Assembly: GCA_964568855.1 (NCBI GenBank)
Contig: CAZMSD010000004.1
Span: forward strand, 62,001-126,000
Direction of reading: 5' to 3'
Origin: CAZMSD01 sp964568855
GTDB lineage: Bacteria; CAIWAD01
DNA length: 64,000 nucleotides
Shown: positions 46,873 to 54,361 of the stretch, in pieces
How the letters are laid out: each line of letters opens with the position of its first letter
Numbering within the stretch: position 1 is the stretch's first letter
The notes under the pieces: generated by a model
The model's input: the letters and a program-made list of their open reading frames with translations, nothing else
What the model was told of the DNA's origin: nothing
Database searches by the model: none
Position numbers and translations under genes: made by a program

Positions 46873-46888
46873 TGGCACAGTGCTTGCC
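46873..46888 (+). promoter_or_regulatory. Sigma-54 (-24/-12) promoter of the 47016 gene
   Basis: TGGCACAGTGCTTGCC matches TGGCACRNNNNTTGCW except the last base. Transcription is expected to begin near 46899, about 117 nt before the ATG. If the hairpin at 47497 is leaky, it could also feed the activator gene. Confidence 0.75.
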
Positions 46889-47015
46889 CAATTGCGTGCT
46901 GAAAGGCGCCGGTGTCCACCACCCTCGTCTTTGGGTGGGATGAAACCGGAGATGACGCCCGGTTCTGAGCTGAAGCGAGCACTTCCACATCGTATTGCAT
47001 GGAAAGGAGAAACCG

Positions 47016-47411
47016 ATGAAAGCATGGTCCGCACGAATCACCAGCCTGATGGCTGCATTGCTCTTGATCACCTGCAGCCTGGCTCCCCTGCCGGCGCTGG
47101 CGCGGGGCAATCCGAATCCCAGAGGCATCTACGCCACGGATGGAACGCCCGAGGGCACCTTCTGCGGCGTCTACTGGGATGCCTGCGGCGGGACCGAATG
47201 GGAAGTCTGCGCCAAGGGAGCGAGCATGGAACCGATCTTCGGCGACGACGGCCAGTCCATCGTCTATCCCACTTGTCCCTGCGAAATCATCTACAACCCG
47301 GGATTCGTGGTCTGGATGGGTGAGCCGGTGCGTTACGCTATCCGCTGGATCGACGGAGAATACGCCGGGCAGATCTTCTACTACACCGTCAAGTGGCCGC
47401 CTCTGCAGTAG
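47016..47411 (+). CDS. Small exported Cys-rich protein, unknown function
   Basis: The product is 131 residues from the ATG at 47016, 5 nt after AAAGGAGAA. A signal peptide (about 1-32, ending in ALA) leads to a mature part of about 100 residues with five cysteines, in GTFCGVYWDACGG, WEVCAKG and YPTCPCEI. This suggests disulfides in the periplasm or outside. I recognise no family. It has its own sigma-54 promoter and lies just upstream of a sigma-54 activator gene, so it may be that activator's direct target. Confidence 0.72.
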   Translation: MKAWSARITSLMAALLLITCSLAPLPALARGNPNPRGIYATDGTPEGTFCGVYWDACGGTEWEVCAKGASMEPIFGDDGQSIVYPTCPCEIIYNPGFVVWMGEPVRYAIRWIDGEYAGQIFYYTVKWPPLQ

Positions 47412-47496
47412 GCGGCGTCCGCCGACAAGGCTTCCGCCACGCGCGAAGAACCGCAGCCTCACTGTAGGAACTTAGTGGACCGATTCACTAGACTGC

Positions 47497-47518
47497 GGGC
47501 CGTCCCCGGGGGCGGCCC
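47497..47518 (+). terminator. Possible terminator after the 47016 gene
   Basis: GGGCCG and CGGCCC flank a C/G-rich centre and can form a stable hairpin. CGGTCCTTATTT follows. It lies 86 bp after the stop and 30 bp before the activator start, so it could separate the two units or attenuate read-through. Confidence 0.4.
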
Positions 47519-47547
47519 CGGTCCTTATTTCCGACGGACCCGTCTCC

Positions 47548-49623
47548 GTGCTTGCAAATGACTTCGCATCCGGCTTACTTCGTGAGTTGCGCAACTGCGG
47601 CTTGGAGTCCGTTTTGACCGACGACAGTCGATACAGGGTCTACCCGGGATATCGCGCGTTCCGCGAGCGGCGCTTCGAGGAATCGCTGAGCCTGTTGGCG
47701 GAAGACCGGCGCGGGGCCGAGTCCCGCGAGGACGACGCACTCTACCTTGAACTGGTTCGCGGGGTCTGCCTGCTGCAGCTCCAGCGGTATCACGAAGCCG
47801 TGGCCGTTCTTTTCAGCCTGTGGACTCGCCGAGCGGAGATCCGGTCATTCGACGCCTTGATGATCCAGTTCAACCTGGCCCTTGTGTATCACGAAATGCG
47901 CATGTCGGACAAGGCTCTCAGCCACTTGGAGTACGTCGAACGCGAGTGCCCCCGGGAGAACCGCACCATGCTGGGCAGGGTCTATCGCCTGATGAGTGCG
48001 TGTTACAGGCAGATCGACCCGGCCAGGGCCCGGGAGATGTCGCAGCGCTCGCTCGAAGTGCTCTCTCCCGAGGAAGGCGGCAGCATGCAGCAGGTGGAGC
48101 GTCTCGGCCTGGTCTTCGACGAGGGCGATTACGACCGCTTCTTCGAGCTGCTGGGGGAAATCGACCGGGAGGCCATTCCTCCGCAGCAGCGCCTGCGTTG
48201 CGAGCTCTACGAATTGCTGGTGCTCTTTCGCCAGAACCGGCATGCCGAAGTGATCGAGTGTTACAGGCGGATGCGGGAATCGGGAATCCTCAGGCAGGAA
48301 GACCGGGCGCCCGGCGTCGACCTCTACGCCGTGGTGGGGATATCGCACCAGACTCTCGGCCAGGCGGGAGAGGCCGACCGTTTCTTCCGGAAGGCCTGGG
48401 AGATCTACAGCCGGACGGGCCAGATCCACAACAGGGAACTGCTCGAGTTCATGGAGGACAGGCTCGACGATCACCGGCTGGAAGACCTGCCCTTCGAGCA
48501 GCTCAGCGAGTTCGGCATCATCGGTATCTCGCCGCCGATGCAGAAACTGAAACAGCAGCTGGCCCGGATTCAACCGGGCAACCTGCCGGTCCTGATCACC
48601 GGCGAGACGGGCACCGGAAAGGAGCTGGTGGCCCGCAGCTTCGCCCAGGACGGACGGCCCTTCGTCGCCGTGAACTGCCGTGCGGCCCCCACGACACTGA
48701 TCAGTTCGCTGCTCTTCGGACATGCGAAGGGGGCCTTCACCGGCGCCCATTTGCCCAGCGGCGGCTGGGTGGAGGAGGCCGACGGCGGCGTCCTGTTCCT
48801 CGACGAGGTGGCCGACCTGCCCCTGGAATTGCAGCCGCTGCTTTTCCGCTTCCTGGACGACGGCAGCTACTACCGCGTGGGCGAAAACACTCCCCGGAAA
48901 GCCCTGGTCCGGGTGATCGCGGCCACCAATCTCGACGTGCGCAACGCGGACCGCGTGCGCGAGGAGCTCTACAACCGGCTGGCCGGATTCGCCGTGCATA
49001 TTCCGCCGCTCAGGGACCGCGGAATGGACTGCGTGTATCTCGCGGCCTGGTTCGTTCGCGAATTCAACCGGCTCAACGGCACGCGGCGCACCCTGGGACC
49101 CGCGCCGGCCGCGCTGCTGCGGAGCTACGCCTACCCCGGGAACGTGCGCGAGCTGAAGTTCCTGGTCCAGCGGGCCTGCACAGTGAGTCGGGGGGAGTTC
49201 GTCCTGCCCGCCCTGGAGGAGGAACTGGCCGCCGCCCGGGAAGCGCCGGGGATCGACGGGGATTCCGGCGCCGACTCGAAACCGGCCCTCTCAGGGGAAG
49301 GAGAGCCCCCCCCCGTGGAAGAGGCTGCGGCCGGCGCCGACAGGGAGGCGCGAGAACCGGGAGAGAAATCGACGGCTGCGCCGGAGACGCTGCGAAATGT
49401 ATCACAACTCGCCGACCTGGACCGGCCCGATTTCTCGATCCGGGAGGCCCGGCGCACTTTCGAGGATCTGCTGCGCCGGCGCGCGCTCGAAATCACCGGG
49501 GGCAGGATCCGCGCCGCGGCGCGGTTGCTTTCGGAATCGCCCACGGGCATCCAGCGCATGTTGAGGCGGGGAGATACCGATAATCGTAATTCCAAGGACA
49601 CAACTGCGGAAGAAGAATCATGA
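47548..49623 (+). CDS. Sigma-54-dependent activator with TPR-like N-terminus
   Basis: The product is 691 residues from a GTG. Residues about 35-310 are helical repeats of the TPR type (YRAFRERRFEESLSLLAED, LALVYHEMRMSDKALSHLEYV, GISHQTLGQAGEADRFFRKA). The AAA+ domain follows with Walker A GETGTGKE (352-359), the sigma-54 contact loop GAFTGA (395-400), Walker B GGVLFLDE (413-420) and the RNRLAG-type arginine region. An acidic Ser/Glu-rich linker leads to a Fis-type helix-turn-helix (about 635-680). There is no receiver, PAS or GAF domain, so the signal is probably a protein or peptide contact. It overlaps the next gene by 4 bp. Likely targets are the sigma-54 promoters listed here. Confidence 0.92.
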   Translation: MLANDFASGLLRELRNCGLESVLTDDSRYRVYPGYRAFRERRFEESLSLLAEDRRGAESREDDALYLELVRGVCLLQLQRYHEAVAVLFSLWTRRAEIRSFDALMIQFNLALVYHEMRMSDKALSHLEYVERECPRENRTMLGRVYRLMSACYRQIDPARAREMSQRSLEVLSPEEGGSMQQVERLGLVFDEGDYDRFFELLGEIDREAIPPQQRLRCELYELLVLFRQNRHAEVIECYRRMRESGILRQEDRAPGVDLYAVVGISHQTLGQAGEADRFFRKAWEIYSRTGQIHNRELLEFMEDRLDDHRLEDLPFEQLSEFGIIGISPPMQKLKQQLARIQPGNLPVLITGETGTGKELVARSFAQDGRPFVAVNCRAAPTTLISSLLFGHAKGAFTGAHLPSGGWVEEADGGVLFLDEVADLPLELQPLLFRFLDDGSYYRVGENTPRKALVRVIAATNLDVRNADRVREELYNRLAGFAVHIPPLRDRGMDCVYLAAWFVREFNRLNGTRRTLGPAPAALLRSYAYPGNVRELKFLVQRACTVSRGEFVLPALEEELAAAREAPGIDGDSGADSKPALSGEGEPPPVEEAAAGADREAREPGEKSTAAPETLRNVSQLADLDRPDFSIREARRTFEDLLRRRALEITGGRIRAAARLLSESPTGIQRMLRRGDTDNRNSKDTTAEEES

Positions 49624-50882
49624 AGCACTGTCAGCGATCGACGATCTTCCTGAACTCCCGGATACTGCTTTCGTTCCTGATCTGCTTGGTGACGGCCGCG
49701 GCGGCCGCGGCGGATACGCTGGTGATCGTACTCGGCCCCAACGACGAATACACCATTTACCACAACTCGCCGGACTACTACCTGGTGGCGATCGAGTACG
49801 GGACGCTGATCCTCGAGGGCAGCGGACCGGGAGTCCATCCTCCCGATTTCAGCCACTACGACAACTTCGATCACATCGTGGGGCTTACCTGGACCAAGGG
49901 GACCCTGCGCTATTCGGGCTGCTACCTGGGACCCTCCGAGCAGACGCCCGACGATCCGGCCTTCTATCAACTGCCCCTCATCGCCGGCAGCGGACTGAGA
50001 CTGAGCTTCGAGGACTGCTACCTGGAGGGCGGTTCGCGGGCCGTGGTTCTGGACAGCGGCTGGGTGGACATCTACAACAGCGTGCTGACAGGACACGATC
50101 TGGGGCTGTACTGCAAGTACACCAGGGACACCGTGAACCTGACCGACACGTGGATCTCCCGGTGTGACACGGGCATCCGCATGGACGCCGGCAGTCTGAA
50201 GGCCCGGAGTTGCGCAATCGTCTCGAACCGCCAGGCCCTCTTTGCGGGCGGGAGTTCCAGTTTCAACCTGCGCGAGACGCTGCTGCAGTCTAACCACTCG
50301 ATGGTCACCTTCATCGATACGGTCTCGCTCGAACTCAAGGCTTGCGACTTCACGCAGGTGGGCGGTTACTGTCTCGAGGCCCGCAGCGAGTGGGAATACA
50401 TGCAGCAGTTGACCGTCGATTCCTGCTGGTTCGACCCCGAAACGATCGGCGACGAGCAGAAGCTGTTCAACTTTCCGCCGGATTCCGTCACCAACGAGCT
50501 GCCCGACGCACTGCGGGACGCCTCGGTCCCCGTCGCCCCAGTTGTGATACACGTGGACGACAATGAGCCGATGCTGGAGGTGGTGATCGTCGGGAGGGAC
50601 ACCAGCGACCTGCCGGTTCAGCCGCGCGCACTGAAAATGTATCACTTCGGCGGCGAAGGCTTCGACCCCTGGCTGCCCGATTCGGTCTTCACGGATCAGG
50701 AATTCCAGGATTCCAGCCACGCGGCCACCTACGCCGTTCCGCCCTTCGAAGGCGAAGAGACGCTCGTCGACAGCATCCTGGTCTCGGAGCTGATCCCGGG
50801 CAGCCCGGGCGGCGACGCCCATCCGGGCATCATCTGGGGAAGGGTCACCCTGGATTTCGAGGAGGAGGATCTCCCGGAGTAG
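49620..50882 (+). CDS. Exported beta-helix-like protein coupled to the sigma-54 activator
   Basis: The 420-residue protein has a signal peptide (about residues 15-32, LLSFLICLVTAAAAAA). It then has repeated short beta-strands with turns (GLRLSFEDCYLEGGSRAVVL, SGWVDIYNSVLTG, NLRETLLQSNHS, SLELKACDFTQVGGYCLEA) like a right-handed parallel beta-helix. Cysteines recur at matching positions. The ATGA overlap with the activator gene means coupled translation. The function is unknown. A similar exported protein (52984-54033) accompanies the second activator, which suggests the pair works together, for example as a surface sensor or effector. Confidence 0.75.
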   Translation: MKHCQRSTIFLNSRILLSFLICLVTAAAAAADTLVIVLGPNDEYTIYHNSPDYYLVAIEYGTLILEGSGPGVHPPDFSHYDNFDHIVGLTWTKGTLRYSGCYLGPSEQTPDDPAFYQLPLIAGSGLRLSFEDCYLEGGSRAVVLDSGWVDIYNSVLTGHDLGLYCKYTRDTVNLTDTWISRCDTGIRMDAGSLKARSCAIVSNRQALFAGGSSSFNLRETLLQSNHSMVTFIDTVSLELKACDFTQVGGYCLEARSEWEYMQQLTVDSCWFDPETIGDEQKLFNFPPDSVTNELPDALRDASVPVAPVVIHVDDNEPMLEVVIVGRDTSDLPVQPRALKMYHFGGEGFDPWLPDSVFTDQEFQDSSHAATYAVPPFEGEETLVDSILVSELIPGSPGGDAHPGIIWGRVTLDFEEEDLPE

Positions 50883-51041
50883 ACAGCGCCCGACGGGCAG
50901 GGTAACCGCGATCGCTATCCCGGCGGGCGGAGTTACCCGGCGGTCGGATGCGAACGTTGAACAGGGAGAGTAGCCGCCGTCCGTCGAAGGTGAATACGAA
51001 CCTCAACAGCGGCACGCGGGAGACGCGGCGAATAGAATTGC

Positions 51042-52928
51042 TCAGGCCTCGGGGCCGGTTTCCTCTATGAACTCGCGCTCTTTCTGCAGGTAGCGATACA
51101 CAGAACGGCGTGAGACACCCAGGAACCGGGCCGTCTCGTCCACATTACCGTTGAAATGCTCCATCGCCTGTCGGACTGCGAGTACAGCGGCCTTGTCCTG
51201 AAGCTTGCGTAACGGCACCTCCGCGGCGCTGAAATCAAGCCTCCAGCCCTTCTCTTCGGAAAACGATACAGGGATCTGGGCCCTGGATGATTCCATTTCC
51301 TTCATGTGTAGGTCCCCATGAATCAGCGCCACCCCCTCGCCGGCGCCAATATGTTCAGCTCCAATAATCTGCACTGCGTCGTGCCAGGCGCGATCCACGA
51401 CATTGAACAAGTCCCTCACGTTGCCTGGATACTCCCGCTCCTGGAGCGCTTGCTCCGCGGGGGGAGCCAGCGTTTTCCAGATGTCTCCCGCCCTGCGGTT
51501 GAGCACCTCGACCCGGTGGCGCGCCAGGTAGCGGACGTCCTCGCCCCGATCGCACAGAGACGGCAACACCAGCACCAGCTTACGCAGCCTGTGATACAGG
51601 TCGTTGCGGAAGCGCTCCGGATCGCTCAGGTCGCGGTTCGTGGCCGCGATGATCCGGGCGCAGCACCTGCTGGTCTGCTCCGACCCGACGCGCCGGAATT
51701 CCCCGCTTTCGAGAAAGCGCAGCAACTTCGATTGCAGGGCCGGCGGCAGGTCTCCCACCTCGTCGAAGAAGAGCGTTCCTCCGCTGGCCTGTTCGATCAA
51801 TCCGGCGTGGTCGCGTCGCGCCCCCGTGAAGGCGCCGTTGACGTGGCCGAATAGAGCGCTCTCGAAGACACCTTCGGGGATCGCCGGGCAATTCACCGTG
51901 ACGAAAGGTTTCGCGCGTCGCGGCGAGGCCTCGTGCAGGGCGAGGGCGGTCAGCTCCTTGCCCGTCCCGCTGTCCCCGATGATCAGCACCGGCGATTCCG
52001 AGCGCGCGTAGCGCTCGATGTGAATCCTGAGGCTCATCACCGCCGGCGAAATACCGACGATGCCGTACTTGGATGGAACCATCACCCCGGTCTGCGGCGC
52101 GTGCTCGCGAATCAGGGCCGAGCAGTATTCCACCACCTGGCCCAGCCCGGGATCGAAGGACTGGCGGCATTCCTCGAGAATGTCGTTGGCCAGGTGCAGC
52201 TGGTCCTCCGCGGACTCGCGCCGGGCCTCCTTCAAACGCAGGAGCATGTACCGGTGCACCGGTCGGGTGCGCTCGTTGAGTCCGCATTCGGCAACCCGCG
52301 TGCTGACCGCCTCGGCGCGCACGGGGTCATGCGCGCAGTAATGCTCGAACAGAGCGTGCAGCAGGTTGAAATCCTGCGTGCTCTCGAGCCCGCCCAGTCG
52401 CTCGGCCACCCTGGCCGCCTGGTCGAACTCACCGGTCAGCAGGCAGCATATTCCAAGGAGGCAGTGCACGAGCCCGAAATGGGCCGATTGCGCCAGGTCC
52501 GTTTCAAGGATCGTCTCGAACTGCTCGCGCCATCCTTCGGAATGTCCCGCCAGAACCTGCAGCACGCCCTCCCACATCCGGGCGACGTATCCGTCGTGAT
52601 CCGCCATCCGCCGGTACGATTCCAGGCAGGAGCGCGAGAAATCCTGATCGCCGATGTTGAGCGAGATGACGCCCATGTTGATCAGGCAGGCGGCGCGGTG
52701 CTGGTCGGGCAGCGCGTTCGCCTCGAGCGCAGTCCTGAATCCGGAAAGGGCGTCGAACTGCTGCCCGATCCGGTAATGCGCCATGGCATAGTAGAACTGA
52801 ACGACGCCCCGGTCCGGATGCGTCTCTGGCAACGATATCAGGTCGGCCGTGGCCGATGCGATGCACCGCCGGTAGTACCCCGCCTTGTAAGACGCCAGGC
52901 TGGAGTACTTTTCTGTCAGCTTCACCAT
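51042..52928 (-). CDS. Second sigma-54-dependent activator with TPR-like N-terminus
   Basis: The 628-residue protein has the same architecture as the product of 47548-49623. Helical repeats cover about residues 10-280 (VVQFYYAMAHYRIGQQFDAL, AACLINMGVISLNIGDQDF). The AAA+ domain has Walker A GDSGTGKE (318-325), GAFTGA (365-370) and Walker B GGTLFFDE (383-390). A linker precedes a Fis-type helix-turn-helix near the end (NVDETARFLGVSRRSVYRYLQ). The AAA+ domain is more canonical than in the first activator. It lies 55 bp downstream of a beta-helix-like exported protein on the same strand, so gene order is reversed relative to the first pair. No receiver domain is present. Confidence 0.93.
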   Translation of the reverse strand: MVKLTEKYSSLASYKAGYYRRCIASATADLISLPETHPDRGVVQFYYAMAHYRIGQQFDALSGFRTALEANALPDQHRAACLINMGVISLNIGDQDFSRSCLESYRRMADHDGYVARMWEGVLQVLAGHSEGWREQFETILETDLAQSAHFGLVHCLLGICCLLTGEFDQAARVAERLGGLESTQDFNLLHALFEHYCAHDPVRAEAVSTRVAECGLNERTRPVHRYMLLRLKEARRESAEDQLHLANDILEECRQSFDPGLGQVVEYCSALIREHAPQTGVMVPSKYGIVGISPAVMSLRIHIERYARSESPVLIIGDSGTGKELTALALHEASPRRAKPFVTVNCPAIPEGVFESALFGHVNGAFTGARRDHAGLIEQASGGTLFFDEVGDLPPALQSKLLRFLESGEFRRVGSEQTSRCCARIIAATNRDLSDPERFRNDLYHRLRKLVLVLPSLCDRGEDVRYLARHRVEVLNRRAGDIWKTLAPPAEQALQEREYPGNVRDLFNVVDRAWHDAVQIIGAEHIGAGEGVALIHGDLHMKEMESSRAQIPVSFSEEKGWRLDFSAAEVPLRKLQDKAAVLAVRQAMEHFNGNVDETARFLGVSRRSVYRYLQKEREFIEETGPEA

Positions 52929-52983
52929 ACTCGGTTGGCGCTCAGTCTTTCTACTCAGGGCACGCTTGTCCGGCCGCGGTCGA

Positions 52984-54033
52984 TTACTCGCCCGAGACCC
53001 AGACGCCCAGATTTGCCGTCACCCGCAGGAAGAGTCTGGGCTCCCCTCCCGTGGATATCACAGCTTCCGTCTCTTCAACGGTGTCGTAATACTCGAATCC
53101 CGCGTAGGGCTGGGTGGACCGGTAGATCATGTAACTGCTCTCCTTGCAGGGCAATCCGTCGATGGTCACACCCGCGGGGACCCAGCTCAAGGGAACGTCG
53201 ACGATGCCTCCGTCTCCAACGACGGTGGTCTCCCAGGGCGGCTCGGCCGATTTCAGGGGATGCACGGCATCGGGCGCGGCCTCCTCCTCGTTCCAGATGT
53301 ACATCCCGTTCAACAGCCCCGGATCGCTGACGTAGTTCAGTCCGAGATCGACCGGGATTCCGCTCTGGTTATCCAGCAGATACTGCCGGGCATCGGCGAA
53401 ATCCACGGCTTGGCCCACCGCCGGAACGCTGGCGCCGTCGGGGATGATCAGGGCGTTGTCATTGGCCTGCAGCAGACAGTCGTCTATCGAGAACCCGTCG
53501 CCGTCAAGGCAGTAGATCGCCGTTTCATTGGTCAGGAACAGGCTCTGCTGCAGCTCGACCTCCTGGGCCGCCAGCACTTCGAGAGCCCGGGCGCAATTGC
53601 AGAAATTCGTCTGGGACAGGTTCGCAACGGAAAGGGCCTCTTTGAGGACGATTCCCCGCTGGCAATCGGCGATCAACCCGGCGCTGCAGTGCAGCAGTCC
53701 TCCATCCACCACGATCGCCGTGTCCGCGTACTGAAACGTGGCGCCCTGAAGCACCAACTCCTGGCCCGGTCCGATCCACAGGGGCAAGCCGCCGCCCTCC
53801 CGGTCGTTTCCCCGCAGCAGACACTCGCTCAAGACCAGCCTTCCACCGGTCCAGTCCACGCGGTTCAGGTCCACTTCGTCCAACTCGGGCACAGCGTAGA
53901 TTTCTACATCGTCCCCGGCTTCTATGGTCAGGAAATGGTCCGTGAGGTAGGTGGTGGGGTAGGATTCCTGCACGGCGCTGGCCGCCTGGACAAGCAGCAG
54001 TCCAGTATAGAGAAAACTGGCGCGAGCGATCAT
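52984..54033 (-). CDS. Exported beta-helix-like protein paired with the second activator
   Basis: The 349-residue protein has a signal peptide (about 1-20, ending in ASA). It then has repetitive short strands typical of a beta-helix (GGRLVLSECLLRGND, GQELVLQGATFQYADTAIVV, VELQQSLFLTNETAIYCL, GFSIDDCLLQANDNALII) and a C-terminal domain with SYMIYRSTQPYAGFEYYD, which looks FnIII-like. AGGGGA precedes the ATG. It resembles the 49620-50882 product in style, and both contain strand pairs with Cys, but I cannot quantify similarity. It is probably transcribed with the activator gene 55 bp downstream. Confidence 0.75.
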   Translation of the reverse strand: MIARASFLYTGLLLVQAASAVQESYPTTYLTDHFLTIEAGDDVEIYAVPELDEVDLNRVDWTGGRLVLSECLLRGNDREGGGLPLWIGPGQELVLQGATFQYADTAIVVDGGLLHCSAGLIADCQRGIVLKEALSVANLSQTNFCNCARALEVLAAQEVELQQSLFLTNETAIYCLDGDGFSIDDCLLQANDNALIIPDGASVPAVGQAVDFADARQYLLDNQSGIPVDLGLNYVSDPGLLNGMYIWNEEEAAPDAVHPLKSAEPPWETTVVGDGGIVDVPLSWVPAGVTIDGLPCKESSYMIYRSTQPYAGFEYYDTVEETEAVISTGGEPRLFLRVTANLGVWVSGE

Positions 54034-54361
54034 TGCAATCCCCTGTTGGCTGACAATTCGGGCAGTCGTTCAACCTGATGGAGCAGCCGCTGCCAAACAA
54101 AGCAGGCAGTTCCCTGGATGACGCGGTTGGAACACTAAGATCGTGAAAGACTTAGCCGGAAGTCAAGAGTTAATTTCAGTTTGTGAAAATGTTGTCATAG
54201 TCAAAACGCTTGTTATTTCAAGAGCTACAACCGTGCGTCGTTCCTTTGGCAGCTTTGCTGAATCTCGGTCAGGTTTCCGCAGCGGGTCGATACCCGCCCG
54301 CCGCGCCAAAAAGAGACACTTTTTGTCCTGTCCTGCAGGCCGTGTAATACAAGCGCGCGAT
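54034..54361. other. 328-bp intergenic region upstream of the second activator operon
   Basis: It holds the promoter for the minus-strand beta-helix/activator genes and the 3' flank of the second peptide-binding protein. An AT-rich stretch (about 54160-54235) could carry a sigma-70 promoter on the minus strand (TTGAAA, 16 nt, TATGAC), which is weak evidence. No sigma-54 box with correct spacing was found. Confidence 0.4.

Larger units (their letters stand above)
46443..47015. other. 573-bp divergent control region
   Basis: This separates the peptide-binding lipoprotein (minus) from the small exported protein (plus). It contains the 18-bp palindrome (46718-46735) and a sigma-54 promoter (46873-46888) facing right. 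I find no sigma-54 box facing the transporter. Short open frames overlap each other and look random. Confidence 0.6.

Noticed and set aside
46600..47000. Short plus-strand open frames in the control region
   Set aside because: They overlap each other, lack ribosome sites and cover the palindrome and sigma-54 promoter.
54085..54110. TTGGCAG...TGCT on the minus strand upstream of the second beta-helix gene
   Set aside because: GG and GC are separated by 8 bases instead of 10; sigma-54 spacing is strict.
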